Assembly (NCBI RefSeq): GCF_000157895.3 | Contig: NC_022663.1 | Coordinates: forward strand, 1,426,001-1,490,000 | DNA length: 64,000 bases | Source of the DNA: Mycobacterium kansasii ATCC 12478 | GTDB taxonomy: Bacteria > Actinomycetota > Actinomycetes > Mycobacteriales > Mycobacteriaceae | Reading direction: 5' to 3' | Part shown: positions 1 to 8,928 of the stretch, piece after piece | How positions within the stretch are numbered: the first letter of the stretch is position 1 | How the letters are laid out: every line of letters begins with the position of its first letter | Notes under the pieces: generated by a model | Databases searched by the model: none | What the model saw: only the letters and a program-made list of their open reading frames with translations | Told to the model about the DNA's origin: nothing | Program-made: the position numbers and the translations under genes

Positions 1-714
1 GTAGAGGATCGTCAGCAGAGCGAAAATGAACGCCTGGATGGCGCCGACGAACAAGTCGAACGATTTCCAGATCGCATTAGGCAACCACATGACATACGGC
101 GGAAACAGTGCGATCAGCGCGACCAGGATGCCGCCGGCGAAGATATTGCCGAAAAGACGAAGCGACAACGAGATCGGCTTGGCGAGCTCTTCGACGACGT
201 TGATCGGCGCGAGGATCGCCACGTGCCCCTTGAGCAGCTTGATCGGGTGCCCGACGAGACCCCGGCGCCAGATGCCGGCCGCGTGATAGCAGACGAAGAC
301 GAACAATGCCAGCGCCAGCACGTAGTTGATGTCGGCAGCGGCCGGTTTGAGCAGCTCGGTGGTCTGGCCGTTCTTGTCGGTGTACTGCACCGGGAGGACG
401 GAGAGCCAGTTGGAGATCAGGATGAACACGAAGATGGTCACCGCCAGCGGCAACACGAACGGTGCGATCCGCATACCGATGGCGCCTTCGACCTGATTGC
501 GCATCTGGATCGTGATGGCCTCGAAGAACAATTGCACACCGCCCGGCACATCCGTCGACGTGACTTTCGAGCGCAGGTAGAACGCCAGCGCGATGACGAT
601 CACCGCGGCGATGGCCGTCGAGAGGATGGTGTCGGTGTTCACTGTCATACCGAGCCAGGTGGCGGTGTGGTGCTCGCCGACCTCGATCTGAGCGGCCAGG
701 ATCGACTCAGTCAT
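1..714 (-). CDS. atpB: ATP synthase F0 subunit a, C-terminus cut by window edge
   Basis: Subunit a forms the half-channels through which protons reach the c-ring of the F0 motor in the plasma membrane. The gene reads leftward from an ATG at 712-714. The 238 codons present encode several hydrophobic segments and the family signature SLRLFGNIFAGG near residues 184-195. Arg186 there corresponds to the essential rotor-facing arginine of the mycobacterial a subunit. The usual mycobacterial length is about 250 residues, so only about 12 C-terminal residues lie outside the window. Its start overlaps the end of the AtpI-like gene by 8 bp, so the two are probably translationally coupled. The remaining atp genes should follow just beyond position 1. 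Identification is firm. Confidence 0.97.
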   Translation of the reverse strand, partial: MTESILAAQIEVGEHHTATWLGMTVNTDTILSTAIAAVIVIALAFYLRSKVTSTDVPGGVQLFFEAITIQMRNQVEGAIGMRIAPFVLPLAVTIFVFILISNWLSVLPVQYTDKNGQTTELLKPAAADINYVLALALFVFVCYHAAGIWRRGLVGHPIKLLKGHVAILAPINVVEELAKPISLSLRLFGNIFAGGILVALIALFPPYVMWLPNAIWKSFDLFVGAIQAFIFALLTILY

Positions 715-1192
715 CGCTGGGGCTCCTCACTTCCGTCCCTTCAGATGCCGTCAATACACCGCCGTCGTCACTGGAAGAGCCCCCACCGGCGCGGAGCTTC
801 TTCCAGACCGGCAACGCGGTCGCTGCCACCAGCAACACCTGGAAGAGCGCGAGTCCGAACACCACCCCCAACCCGGCGGGCCGGAAAATGTAGGCCACGA
901 TCAGCCCGAGAACAGTGATGATCGCCAGCCTCGACGCGGAGTTAAGGGCCATCGAGCTCTTCAGCGGATGCTCTCTTGCCGTGATCGACTCGACCGAGCG
1001 CCGGACCAAGAGGGCGTTGAGCAAACCCAGCAGCAAGCCGACACCCAAGAACACCCCGACCATCAGGTGCCCGCCTAAACCGGCGACGAGCATCGCCGCC
1101 GCGGTCAGTACAACGCTGATGACCAACAAGCGAACCGGGCGGAAAGCAACAGAGGGAAACACCAACGGCGCGTCCTGCGCTGGTGTCGTCAC
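707..1192 (-). CDS. AtpI-like small membrane protein (Rv1303-like), first gene of the atp operon
   Basis: A 161-residue protein with about four hydrophobic segments (residues about 20-40, 44-62, 88-107 and 112-130) and a hydrophilic Ser/Asp-rich tail. It corresponds in position and character to Rv1303, the gene before atpB in M. tuberculosis. AtpI-type proteins elsewhere help assemble the c-ring or supply Mg2+, but this divergent mycobacterial version has no proven role. The start is a GTG at 1190-1192 with a GAGGTG Shine-Dalgarno about 7 nt upstream. The stop overlaps the atpB start by 8 bp. The gene is separated from wecA by 227 bp, which makes it the likely promoter-proximal gene of the ATP synthase operon. 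Confidence 0.85.
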   Translation of the reverse strand: MTTPAQDAPLVFPSVAFRPVRLLVISVVLTAAAMLVAGLGGHLMVGVFLGVGLLLGLLNALLVRRSVESITAREHPLKSSMALNSASRLAIITVLGLIVAYIFRPAGLGVVFGLALFQVLLVAATALPVWKKLRAGGGSSSDDGGVLTASEGTEVRSPSDD

Positions 1193-1419
1193 TGCAGCAC
1201 CTCAATCCCGGGTAGACGGAGCGGAAAACCACCGATCGACTGAGCGGTGGCCCGCCGAGCGTATCGCAAGGGTCGCGGTGGAATCACCCAAGGGGTAGCT
1301 CCCTGTGTCGGTCGTCGATCGGCGTGGTCGGATACCCATCCGACAGGCCGGGTGGCCGGCAGCCCGCGAGATTCTTTGCGGGGTTCTAGCAGCACCGTAC
1401 CACAAGGTCAGCGCCACTA
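1193..1419. other. Intergenic region between wecA and the atp operon
   Basis: This 227-bp gap is the only sizeable break in the leftward gene series around it. It probably holds the promoter of the AtpI-like/atpB operon, because the operon's first gene starts at its left edge with a good ribosome-binding site. I see no convincing open reading frame and no strong terminator hairpin. The promoter position is inferred from layout, not from a recognised -10/-35 pair. Confidence 0.4.
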
Positions 1420-2607
1420 CTACTCGTCGTCGTAGTAGTCGCGGCGGCGCAGCAGCGGGATCGCGGTCGCGATGCCGGCGATGACGATCGCGCCCAGCAT
1501 CACCGCCGCGGTGTGGCGTGGGTCGAAGAAGATCGTGCTCGCCGCGCCGAATGCAACGATGCCCACCCATAGGTAGATCAGCAGCACCACCCGACGATGA
1601 GAATGACCGATCTGCAGCAGCCGGTGGTGCAGGTGCATCTTGTCCGGACTGAAGGCGCTACGGCCCGCACGGGTACGCCGAACGATCGCCAGCAGCAGGT
1701 CCAGCATCGGCACGAACATGACGGCCACCACGAGCAGAAACGGTGACAGCAGAGCAAACACATCGCGTGCCCCGTAGGCGTTCTGCGAGATCGGGCCTGC
1801 TGCGGTGGTGGAGGCGGCGGCCAGCATCAGCCCGATCAGCATGGAACCGGAATCACCCATGAAGATCCTGGCCCGGTGAAAGTTGTGCGGCAGAAAGCCG
1901 AGGCATGCCCCGGCAAGCACCACCGAGATCACGGCAGGCGGGTAGAACAGCACGTCACCGCCGTGGTCGCGAAGCAGGCCCACCGAGAACATACAGATCG
2001 CCAGCGCCGTGATGAGGCCAAGCCCGGCCGCCAGACCGTCGAGGCCGTCGACGAAATTCATCGCGTTGACGATCGACACGGTCAACGCCAGGGTGAGCAG
2101 GATCGAGGACGCTTGGTCCAGCACGATGGTTCCGACGCCACCCACCGGGATGTAGAGGACACTCCAGGCCACCCCCATGGTGACCAGCACGCTGGCGGCG
2201 GTGATCTGACCGGCGAACTTGGTCAGCGCGTCAAGGCCCCAGCGGTCGTCGATGAGACCGATCCCCATGATGACCGCACCCGCGACGAGCACTGCGGGCA
2301 TGCCGGTGGAATAGACGAACCCGCGGGTAAGGGCGGGAAGCTGCGAAGCAAGGAAGACCGCGGCGACAACGCCGAGAAACATCGCCAGTCCCCCCATCCT
2401 GGGGGTCGGCGTCACGTGCACGTCTCGTTCGCGCGGGTAGGCGACGGCGCCCAGCCGGGTCGCCAGCACCCGCACCGGCCCCGTCGCGAAGTAGGTGACG
2501 ATCGCAGCGGTCAGTCCGACCAGGGCGAGCTCACGCAGCGGGACGCCCGCGCTGCGAACAGAAAGTGCGAGCAAACCACCGGCAAGGCTGGTCACATCGC
2601 TGGACAC
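1420..2607 (-). CDS. wecA: Decaprenyl-phosphate GlcNAc-1-phosphate transferase (WecA/Rfe, Rv1302-like)
   Basis: This integral membrane enzyme transfers GlcNAc-1-phosphate from UDP-GlcNAc to decaprenyl phosphate. That is the first step of the linker joining arabinogalactan to peptidoglycan. The 395-residue polytopic protein has the polyprenyl-phosphate transferase signatures: Asp-Asp at 120-121, NAMNFVDGLDGLAAG at 181-195, the GDSGS motif at 251-255 and a His-rich HLHHRLLQIGH loop near 325. I used the GTG at 2605-2607, which gives a product about the length of Rv1302. The start lies 14 bp after the stop of the tsaC-like gene with no clear Shine-Dalgarno, suggesting coupling to upstream translation. 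The symbol rfe is also used for this gene. Confidence 0.95.
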   Translation of the reverse strand: MSSDVTSLAGGLLALSVRSAGVPLRELALVGLTAAIVTYFATGPVRVLATRLGAVAYPRERDVHVTPTPRMGGLAMFLGVVAAVFLASQLPALTRGFVYSTGMPAVLVAGAVIMGIGLIDDRWGLDALTKFAGQITAASVLVTMGVAWSVLYIPVGGVGTIVLDQASSILLTLALTVSIVNAMNFVDGLDGLAAGLGLITALAICMFSVGLLRDHGGDVLFYPPAVISVVLAGACLGFLPHNFHRARIFMGDSGSMLIGLMLAAASTTAAGPISQNAYGARDVFALLSPFLLVVAVMFVPMLDLLLAIVRRTRAGRSAFSPDKMHLHHRLLQIGHSHRRVVLLIYLWVGIVAFGAASTIFFDPRHTAAVMLGAIVIAGIATAIPLLRRRDYYDDE

Positions 2608-2621
2608 CTCGAGACCGTACT

Positions 2622-3281
2622 TCAGGCGATCAGGGTGGCCACGTCCACCCCGAGCACTTCGGCGATCCGTTCCGCGCTCACCGGACCCGGCCGCAGAATG
2701 CGAGGGGTGGCTCCGGTCAGGTCGACGATCGTCGAGGCGGCCTGCTGCGCAGCCGGTCCCCCATCGAGATAGACGTCGACGCGGTCACCGAGTTGCCGGC
2801 GCGCCTCGCCGGCGTCCACCGCGGCAGGCTGACCCGAGACATTGGCGCTGGACACCGCCAGCGGCCCCACCTCACGCAACAGTTCGATGGCGACCGGGTG
2901 CAGCGGCATCCGCAACATGACGGTGCCGCGCGCATCGCCGAGATCCCACTGCAGCGATGGTGCTTGCACCACGACCAAGCTCAGCGCTCCGGGCCAAAAT
3001 GCGCGAATCAGTTCGCGCGCCCCGGGCGGCACCGAATAAACGAGCCCCTCGATCGTGTGCCAGGAGCCGACCAGTACTCCTACCGGCATATCGCGCCCAC
3101 GCCCTTTCGCCGCGAGCAACGCGTCGACTGCGCTGCGGTCGAAGGCGTCGGCGGCGACCCCGTAGACAGTGTCGGTCGGCATGACAACCAGCCGGCCCGC
3201 CTTGAGCGCCGCGACCGCAGCGGTGATTCCGCTGGATCGCTGGCCGGGGTCGGCACAGTTGAACAGCTCGGCGGGCGTCAT
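2622..3281 (-). CDS. L-threonylcarbamoyladenylate synthase, Sua5/YrdC/TsaC family (Rv1301-like)
   Basis: Enzymes of this family use threonine, bicarbonate and ATP to make threonylcarbamoyl-AMP for the t6A37 modification of ANN-decoding tRNAs. The 219-residue protein is a single YrdC domain. It shows the N-terminal PTDTVYGVAADAF segment near residues 36-48, AAKGRGRDMPVGVLV just after, and SSANVSGQPA in the C-terminal half. There is no obvious C-terminal Sua5 extension, so it is closer to TsaC in size. The start ATG overlaps the prmC stop as ATGA (3278-3281), consistent with a translation-related operon (prfA-prmC-tsaC). Confidence 0.93.
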   Translation of the reverse strand: MTPAELFNCADPGQRSSGITAAVAALKAGRLVVMPTDTVYGVAADAFDRSAVDALLAAKGRGRDMPVGVLVGSWHTIEGLVYSVPPGARELIRAFWPGALSLVVVQAPSLQWDLGDARGTVMLRMPLHPVAIELLREVGPLAVSSANVSGQPAAVDAGEARRQLGDRVDVYLDGGPAAQQAASTIVDLTGATPRILRPGPVSAERIAEVLGVDVATLIA

Positions 3282-4126
3282 GATGTTTCCCGCCTGCCGG
3301 CCGTCACGAAGCGGGGCCGTCCGGCCAGGTCTTTGCGTGCCACGATGGTCTCGAAAAGGCCCGTGCTGCTGATGAATTCGACAGTCAATCCGGAAGTGGT
3401 GTCGTCGTGCTCGACGGCCAGCAGGCCGCCGGGACGCAGCCAGCGGCCGGCCAGCCGCACCACGTGCGCAATCACCGCCATCCCGTCCGGGCCGCCGAAC
3501 ACGGCGTGTCGCGGATCATGTTGGGCTACTTCGGGTTCCACAGTGGCATTGTCTGGAACATAGGGCGGGTTGGCGATGACCAGGTCGACCCTCCGGTCGA
3601 GGTCGGGCCGCAAGCCGAGTGTGGTGACGTCGGCTCGGATCAGTTCGACGTTGCTGCCCTCGGCGTTGCGGCGGGCGTATTCCAAGGCTGCTTCGGAGTC
3701 GTCGAGGCCGATGATTCTCGCGGCCGGCCGGTGCCGGGCCAGTGCGACCGCCAGTGCGCCGGAACCGGTGCACAGGTCGACGATGACCGCTCGCTGCGGA
3801 AGTGGTTGCGCGGTGGCCCACTCCAATAGCGCCTCGGTTTCCGGGCGCGGTATGAACACACCCGGGCCCACACGCAGCTCCACCGGGCCGAACGACACCG
3901 TCCCGGTCAGATGCTGTAGCGGCACCCGCCGCGAGCGGGCGGTGACGATGTCGTGGTATTGCGCGAAGAACTCAGCACCGGGGGCGTGGTCAAGCACGGC
4001 AAGCAAACCGCGCTCGGTGCCCGTCAGATGAGCAGCCAACTGCTCGGCATCCCAACGCGCGGAGTCGATCCCGGCTTCGGCCAGCAGGGCCGCAGCCGAA
4101 TCGATCGCGTGGCGCAGCGAGGTCAT
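3278..4126 (-). CDS. prmC: Release-factor glutamine N5-methyltransferase PrmC (HemK)
   Basis: PrmC methylates the glutamine of the GGQ motif in class I release factors, here encoded by the gene immediately upstream. The 282-residue protein has an N-terminal helical domain and a Rossmann methyltransferase domain. The SAM-binding motif is DLCTGSG at 117-123 and the substrate-glutamine motif is NPPYVPD at 186-192. It overlaps prfA by 4 bp (ATGA, 4123-4126) and Rv1301-like by 4 bp, so substrate and modifier are translationally coupled. The family assignment is firm; hemK is an older name that reflects an abandoned heme-biosynthesis proposal. Confidence 0.96.
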   Translation of the reverse strand: MTSLRHAIDSAAALLAEAGIDSARWDAEQLAAHLTGTERGLLAVLDHAPGAEFFAQYHDIVTARSRRVPLQHLTGTVSFGPVELRVGPGVFIPRPETEALLEWATAQPLPQRAVIVDLCTGSGALAVALARHRPAARIIGLDDSEAALEYARRNAEGSNVELIRADVTTLGLRPDLDRRVDLVIANPPYVPDNATVEPEVAQHDPRHAVFGGPDGMAVIAHVVRLAGRWLRPGGLLAVEHDDTTSGLTVEFISSTGLFETIVARKDLAGRPRFVTAGRRETS

Positions 4127-5196
4127 GACCGTTGTAACCGGGCCTGCTTGTCCGCGGCAGCGAGTGCGTCGAACAGCGCATCCAGGTCGCCATCCAGAAC
4201 CTGATCGAGATTGTATGCCTTGTAACCGATTCGGTGATCGGTGATCCGGTTCTCCGGGAAGTTATAGGTGCGGATGCGCTCGCTGCGGTCCACCGTGCGG
4301 ATCTGGCTGGCCCGATCCGCAGAAGCGTCGGCCAGTGCCTGCTCCTCGGCCATTGACTGCAGCCGGGCGGCCAGCACCTGCAGGGCGCGGGTCTTGTTCT
4401 GCAGCTGGGATCGTTCGTTTTGGCAGGTGACGACGATCCCGGTGGGTAGATGGGTGATCCGCACCGCGGAGTCGGTGGTGTTGACCCCTTGGCCGCCCTT
4501 GCCCGAGGAGCGGTAGACGTCGATGCGCAAATCCGACTCGTCGATCTGGACTTCGCCCACTTCTTCGGGTTCCGGGTAGACCAGCACACCGGCCGCCGAT
4601 GTGTGTACGCGCCCTTGGGATTCGGTCACCGGGACCCGTTGTACCCGGTGTACTCCACCTTCGAACTTCATCCGCGACCACACGCCGTCGACTGAATCAC
4701 CTTTGCTCGCGATGGCCAGCGTGGCGTCCTTGTAGCCGCCCAGATCCGAGGTGGTCTCATCCAGTACGGTCACGGTCCAGCCGCGCCGCTCGGCGTAGCG
4801 GATGTACATCCTGGCCAGGTCGGCGGCGAACAGCGCCGACTCCTCGCCTCCCTCACCGGATTTGACTTCGAGCACGATGTCGTCGGCGTCGTGCGGGTCG
4901 CGCGGCGCCAGCATGTCGGTGAGTTGGGCATCCAGTTCGGCTACCCGAGCCTCCAATTCGGCGGCCTCGGCTACGAACGAGTCGTCGGAGGCGGCCAGCT
5001 CGCGCGCGGTTTCCAGGTCTTCCCGAGCGGCTACCAGTTTGCGGTGAGTGGCGACGATCGGTGCAAGCAACGCAAATCGGCGTCCGGCCTTGCGCGCCGC
5101 ACCGGGGTTGCTGTGCAACTCCGGATCGGACAGCGCGTGCTCGAGGTCGGCGTGTTCGGCCAGGAGGACGTCGATCGTGTGCACCGGTTGCGTCAT
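4123..5196 (-). CDS. prfA: Peptide chain release factor 1
   Basis: RF1 recognises UAG and UAA in the ribosomal A site and triggers hydrolysis of the completed peptide. The 357-residue protein has the RF1-type stop-codon tripeptide PVT at 189-191 and the catalytic GGQ at 234-236. The reading frame is open further upstream, but the ATG at 5194-5196 is preceded by an excellent AGGAGGTG ribosome-binding site and gives the normal N-terminus (MTQPVHTID). It heads a tightly overlapping run: prfA, prmC, tsaC-like, then wecA after 14 bp. A terminator-like hairpin after rpmE suggests that prfA has its own promoter within 5197-5376. Confidence 0.97.
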   Translation of the reverse strand: MTQPVHTIDVLLAEHADLEHALSDPELHSNPGAARKAGRRFALLAPIVATHRKLVAAREDLETARELAASDDSFVAEAAELEARVAELDAQLTDMLAPRDPHDADDIVLEVKSGEGGEESALFAADLARMYIRYAERRGWTVTVLDETTSDLGGYKDATLAIASKGDSVDGVWSRMKFEGGVHRVQRVPVTESQGRVHTSAAGVLVYPEPEEVGEVQIDESDLRIDVYRSSGKGGQGVNTTDSAVRITHLPTGIVVTCQNERSQLQNKTRALQVLAARLQSMAEEQALADASADRASQIRTVDRSERIRTYNFPENRITDHRIGYKAYNLDQVLDGDLDALFDALAAADKQARLQRS

Positions 5197-5376
5197 GTCA
5201 CACCTCCTGCCAGCTCTGCACCATGCACCCGGCGACAATTACGGGCCCGGTAGTCCGCGGGGAGTCTTCCCGCTTTGCCGGACCTGGGCGTATACCCCCA
5301 TGAGGCCGGGGCACCTGCCTCTCGGGGCAGTATCCCAAGCCGGCTGCGGGAAACAACCGGGCAGTCACATACACGA

Positions 5377-5422
5377 ACCGACGCCCGGCCTGTGCACCGG
5401 CTTGCACAGTTCGGGCGTCGGT
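5377..5422 (-). terminator. Hairpin terminator after rpmE
   Basis: A strong interrupted inverted repeat begins 8 nt beyond the rpmE stop. Outer arms of 11 bp (ACCGACGCCCG at 5377-5387 and its complement at 5412-5422) enclose a second perfect 7-bp pair (CTGTGCA at 5390-5396 and its complement at 5403-5409). There is no clear U-tract, as is common for mycobacterial terminators. On sequence it should end the transcript coming from rpmE and separate it from prfA. Confidence 0.75.
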
Positions 5423-5429
5423 AATCCGG

Positions 5430-5675
5430 TTACTTCTTGGCTGCGGCTTCGTCCTTGTCAGCCCCGACCTTGCGCTTGCCATAACGCCTTTCGAAGCGGG
5501 CAACCCGGCCGCCGCTGTCGAGGATCTTCTGCTTGCCGGTGTAGAACGGGTGGCACTGCGAGCAAACCTCGACCACGATGCGGCCGCCCAACTTGGTGCT
5601 GCGAGTTTGAAACGTGTTCCCGCATCCACACACCACGGTGGTCTCCTCGTAGGCGGGATGAATGTCAGATTTCAT
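5430..5675 (-). CDS. rpmE: 50S ribosomal protein L31, zinc-binding (C+) type
   Basis: An 81-residue ribosomal protein bridging the large and small subunits. It keeps the cysteines of the zinc-binding form: CGC near residues 16-18, then CSQC near 38-41. This marks it as the C+ paralogue expressed in zinc-replete cells; a zinc-free C- form is usually encoded elsewhere in mycobacteria. The C-terminal tail is basic and Lys/Ala-rich. It lies 181 bp downstream of rho and is followed by a clear terminator hairpin. Confidence 0.96.
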   Translation of the reverse strand: MKSDIHPAYEETTVVCGCGNTFQTRSTKLGGRIVVEVCSQCHPFYTGKQKILDSGGRVARFERRYGKRKVGADKDEAAAKK

Positions 5676-5856
5676 GCTGTCCTCTTCGATCGTTGCCGCT
5701 CGTGCGGCCGGCGTTCGGTTGTGGCGGGTCAGGCCGAACTCGAGAACCTGAAGTGGTTCTGGTGGTCAAGCGACGATTATGCCAGCTCAATCACCATCAG
5801 CCCAAACACCGGGATGTGCCCGCGCATTCCCCGCGACGGGCGCCGAAATCAGCCGG

Positions 5857-7716
5857 CTAGTCGTTGTCCATGTTGCCCGGTGTGGTCTTCGACACCTGGA
5901 CGAGGAATTCGTAATTGTTCTTCGTCTTGCGCAGCTGCGACATCAACAGGTCGATGGCTTGGTGAGCGTCCAGGCCCGACAGCACGCGGCGCAGCTTGTG
6001 CACGATGGCGAACTCGTCCGGCGAGAGCAACAGCTCGTCCTTGCGAGTGCCCGAGGGGTTCACATCGACGGCCGGGAAAACTCGGCGCTCCGAGATCTTG
6101 CGGTCCAGCTTGAGCTCGGCGTTGCCGGTGCCCTTGAACTCCTCGAAGATGACGGTGTCACCGGTGGACCCGGTCTCGACCATCGCGGTGGCGATGATGG
6201 TGAGCGAGCCGCCTTCCTCGATGTTGCGGGCCGCGCCCAGGAAGCGCTTGGGTGGGTACAGCGCGGTGGAGTCGACGCCACCGGACAGGATCCGGCCCGA
6301 CGCGGGCGAGGCGTTGTTGTAGGCACGGCCCAGCCGGGTGATCGAGTCGAGCAGCACCACGACGTCTTTACCCTGCTCGACGAGTCGTTTGGCGCGCTCG
6401 ATCGCCAGCTCGGCAACAGAGGTGTGGTCTGACGGCGGCCGGTCGAACGTTGAGGCGATGACTTCGCCCTTGACCGATCGCTGCATGTCGGTGACCTCCT
6501 CGGGCCGCTCGTCGACGAGCACGACCATGAGGTGGCATTCCGGGTTGTTCCTGGTGATGGCGTTGGCGATGTCCTGCAGGATGGTGGTCTTACCGGCCTT
6601 GGGCGGCGACACGATCAGGGCGCGCTGGCCCTTGCCGATCGGCATGATCAGATCGATCACCCGCGTGGTGAGCCGGTCGGTCGTCGTCTCCAGGCGCAGT
6701 CGCTGGTTGGGGTACAGCGGCGTCAGTTTGGAGAAATCAGGACGCTTCTTTGCGTCTTCCACCGATCCGCCGTTGACGCTGTCCAGGCGTACCAGGGGGT
6801 TGAACTTCTGCCGCGGATTTTTGTCGCCCGCTTCTCCTTCTCGGGGCACCCGGACGGCACCGGTCACCGCGTCACCACGGCGTAACCCGTTCTTGCGCAC
6901 CATGTTCATCGATACGTAGACGTCATGCGGGCCGGCCAGGTAGCCGGACGTGCGCACGAATGCGTAATTGTCGAGCACGTCGAGGATGCCGGCTACCGGC
7001 TGGAGGACGTCGTCCTCGCGCACCTCGGCTTCAGCGCCGTCACCCGACCGTTCACCACGACGCCTGCGGTCGCGGAACCGGCGGCCCCGGCGGCCCTGCC
7101 GTCCTTCGCCGTCCTCGTCGCCGCGGGCCTGCTGGCCACCTGAGCCTTGCTGCTCGCCGCCCGAGTCTTCCCGCTCGTCGGTCTTGTCTCCTCGTTCATC
7201 GGTCTTGTCGCCTCGTTCGTCGGTCCTGGCGCCTCCTTGCCCAGGCCGGCCTTTGGCGTCCTCGTCAGTGGTGGCCGCATCCTCCCCGGCAGCAGCTTGG
7301 TCACCCGATTCGGCGGCGGATGTGCCCGCCTCACGCGAGGACTTGCGCCGTTCCCGTCGCTGGGTCTCACCCGAATCGCTGCGGCCCTCTGCGGGGGCCT
7401 CTTCACCAGCGGCTGCCTTCGCGGTCACCGTCGGCTCCGATCGGTCGGAGTCCTGGGATGACGTCGAGCTGGCCGAAGCACCGTTAGCCTGCCCGGTGAT
7501 CTCCTGAATTGCGGCGATCAGTTCGTTCTTACGCATACCCGACGTCCCCTTGACGCCGGCTCGGTTAGCCAGGGCACGCAGCTCGGGCAACACCATGGTG
7601 GACAATGATCCGCCCGGCGCCATGGTATTGACGTCTGAAGTGTCTTTGGTCACGGATTCCGGCTGCTTTTCGGCGCCGGTGCTTTCGCTAGCCGTGATGA
7701 GGTCCGTATCAGTCAC
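5857..7716 (-). CDS. rho: Transcription termination factor Rho with long charged insert
   Basis: Rho is the hexameric RNA helicase that ends untranslated transcripts. The 619-residue protein has an N-terminal helical domain (about 35-75), then a low-complexity insert (about 76-232) rich in Glu, Asp, Gly, Arg and Ser, then the RNA-binding fold (about 238-310) and the ATPase core. The Walker A motif PPKAGKTT is at 371-378 and VDERPEEVTD at 401-410. The insert contains three consecutive copies of a DERGDKT-like heptad (about 166-182) and an Arg-rich end (about 206-222). Such inserts are typical of actinobacterial Rho; this one makes the protein somewhat longer than the M. tuberculosis version (about 602 residues). 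Confidence 0.97.
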   Translation of the reverse strand: MTDTDLITASESTGAEKQPESVTKDTSDVNTMAPGGSLSTMVLPELRALANRAGVKGTSGMRKNELIAAIQEITGQANGASASSTSSQDSDRSEPTVTAKAAAGEEAPAEGRSDSGETQRRERRKSSREAGTSAAESGDQAAAGEDAATTDEDAKGRPGQGGARTDERGDKTDERGDKTDEREDSGGEQQGSGGQQARGDEDGEGRQGRRGRRFRDRRRRGERSGDGAEAEVREDDVLQPVAGILDVLDNYAFVRTSGYLAGPHDVYVSMNMVRKNGLRRGDAVTGAVRVPREGEAGDKNPRQKFNPLVRLDSVNGGSVEDAKKRPDFSKLTPLYPNQRLRLETTTDRLTTRVIDLIMPIGKGQRALIVSPPKAGKTTILQDIANAITRNNPECHLMVVLVDERPEEVTDMQRSVKGEVIASTFDRPPSDHTSVAELAIERAKRLVEQGKDVVVLLDSITRLGRAYNNASPASGRILSGGVDSTALYPPKRFLGAARNIEEGGSLTIIATAMVETGSTGDTVIFEEFKGTGNAELKLDRKISERRVFPAVDVNPSGTRKDELLLSPDEFAIVHKLRRVLSGLDAHQAIDLLMSQLRKTKNNYEFLVQVSKTTPGNMDND

Positions 7717-7983
7717 GGAATTCCTTTCTTCCCCCGCTGATCACGTCACACGGGGGGTTCGTTGCATTCAGCCAAATCGCCGAGTGCGCCCAATCATCGA
7801 CTCTGAAACGGTGATCGCCAGGATCGGCGCGAATAAGGCGAACCTCGTCCACGAGAAGAATTGGTAGTTGTCCTAGCGGCAAGGCAGTATGTTTGCAGAT
7901 GCAGATGCTGCGATTGCTGGACGGCTCCGAGGATAGCCCGCTTCCTGGCCGGAAGCAAGCAAACGCTCCCATGCCGCTACGGA
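7717..7983. other. Leader/promoter region of rho
   Basis: This 267-bp gap separates the thrB stop from the rho start. It contains no supported gene. Its position makes it the likely promoter and 5' leader of rho. Rho leaders are autoregulated in several bacteria, but no specific element could be recognised here. Confidence 0.4.
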
Positions 7984-8928
7984 TCAACCGATGATGGCGA
8001 CTCCCGGGTTCCAGCGAACTCTGTCTCCGGCAGTCATCGCAGTGACTGAGAATCCATGCGCGGCGCCGTACTCCACCGCTTCTGAGGGCAGTTCCGGCTC
8101 CGTCGTCATGGTGATGAGCGCTGGACCAGCCCCAGAAATGGTCGCTGCGACATTATGACGCCGCAGCAGCCGCAAATATTCCGCCGATGCCGGCATCGCC
8201 GGCGCACGTTGGGGTTGGTGGAGCACATCTTCCGTGGCCGGCATCAATAGGTCGGGCCGTTGGGTCAGTGCGACCACCAGCAACGCGACGCGACTGATAT
8301 TGAAACGCGCCTCGTCGTGGCTGACCTGAGCCGGAAGCAGCACCCGAGTCTCCGCGGTCGACGACCGCTCCTCGGGAATCGCCGAGAAGAGATGGATATC
8401 GGGATGAAGGTGCAGAGGCACAGCCGAGTAATTGGGGCAATCACCCGTGCGGTCGATCCAGGAGACCACCGCACCTCCGAGCACCGCGGCCGCAGCGTTG
8501 TCGGGATGACCCTCGAACTCCGAGGAAAGCTGAATCAGTTGCGCATCGCTTAAGGGCTTCGAATCAACCTGTACCACAAGGCCATTGACAACTGCGAGGC
8601 CGCCGACAACAGCTGCCGCGGAAGAGCCCAGACCGCGGGAGTGCGGGATGGCGTTGCGGCAGCGAACCACCAGGCCCCCGGCTTGGGCGCCAACGGCCCG
8701 CAACCCGTGCCGGATAGCCCGCACCACCAGGTGCTCGGGACCCAGCGGTACCTGATCGGCACCTTCCCCCTCAACCAGCACCGTCAAACCGGAATCCGTT
8801 GTTTCGACCTCGATCTCGTCATAGAGGCTCAATGCCAGACCGATACTGTCGAATCCCGGGCCCAGGTTGGCGCTGGATGCCGCCACCACGGCACTCGCCA
8901 CCAGCCCGGCAGGCAGTGACTGGGTCAC
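7984..8928 (-). CDS. thrB: Homoserine kinase (GHMP family)
   Basis: ThrB phosphorylates homoserine with ATP to give O-phosphohomoserine, the substrate of ThrC. The 314-residue product from the GTG at 8926-8928 carries the GHMP-kinase ATP-binding motif PHSRGLGSSAAAVV at 95-108, and GAGPALITM near the C-terminus. The reading frame stays open upstream through the whole 57-bp repeat array to 9294. However, the GTG has a GGAGG ribosome-binding site 7 nt upstream and gives the conserved N-terminus VTQSLPAGLVASAVV, so the longer form is unlikely. The start codon overlaps the stop of the repeat-encoded small ORF as GTGA, indicating translational coupling through the repeat. Confidence 0.95.
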   Translation of the reverse strand: MTQSLPAGLVASAVVAASSANLGPGFDSIGLALSLYDEIEVETTDSGLTVLVEGEGADQVPLGPEHLVVRAIRHGLRAVGAQAGGLVVRCRNAIPHSRGLGSSAAAVVGGLAVVNGLVVQVDSKPLSDAQLIQLSSEFEGHPDNAAAAVLGGAVVSWIDRTGDCPNYSAVPLHLHPDIHLFSAIPEERSSTAETRVLLPAQVSHDEARFNISRVALLVVALTQRPDLLMPATEDVLHQPQRAPAMPASAEYLRLLRRHNVAATISGAGPALITMTTEPELPSEAVEYGAAHGFSVTAMTAGDRVRWNPGVAIIG

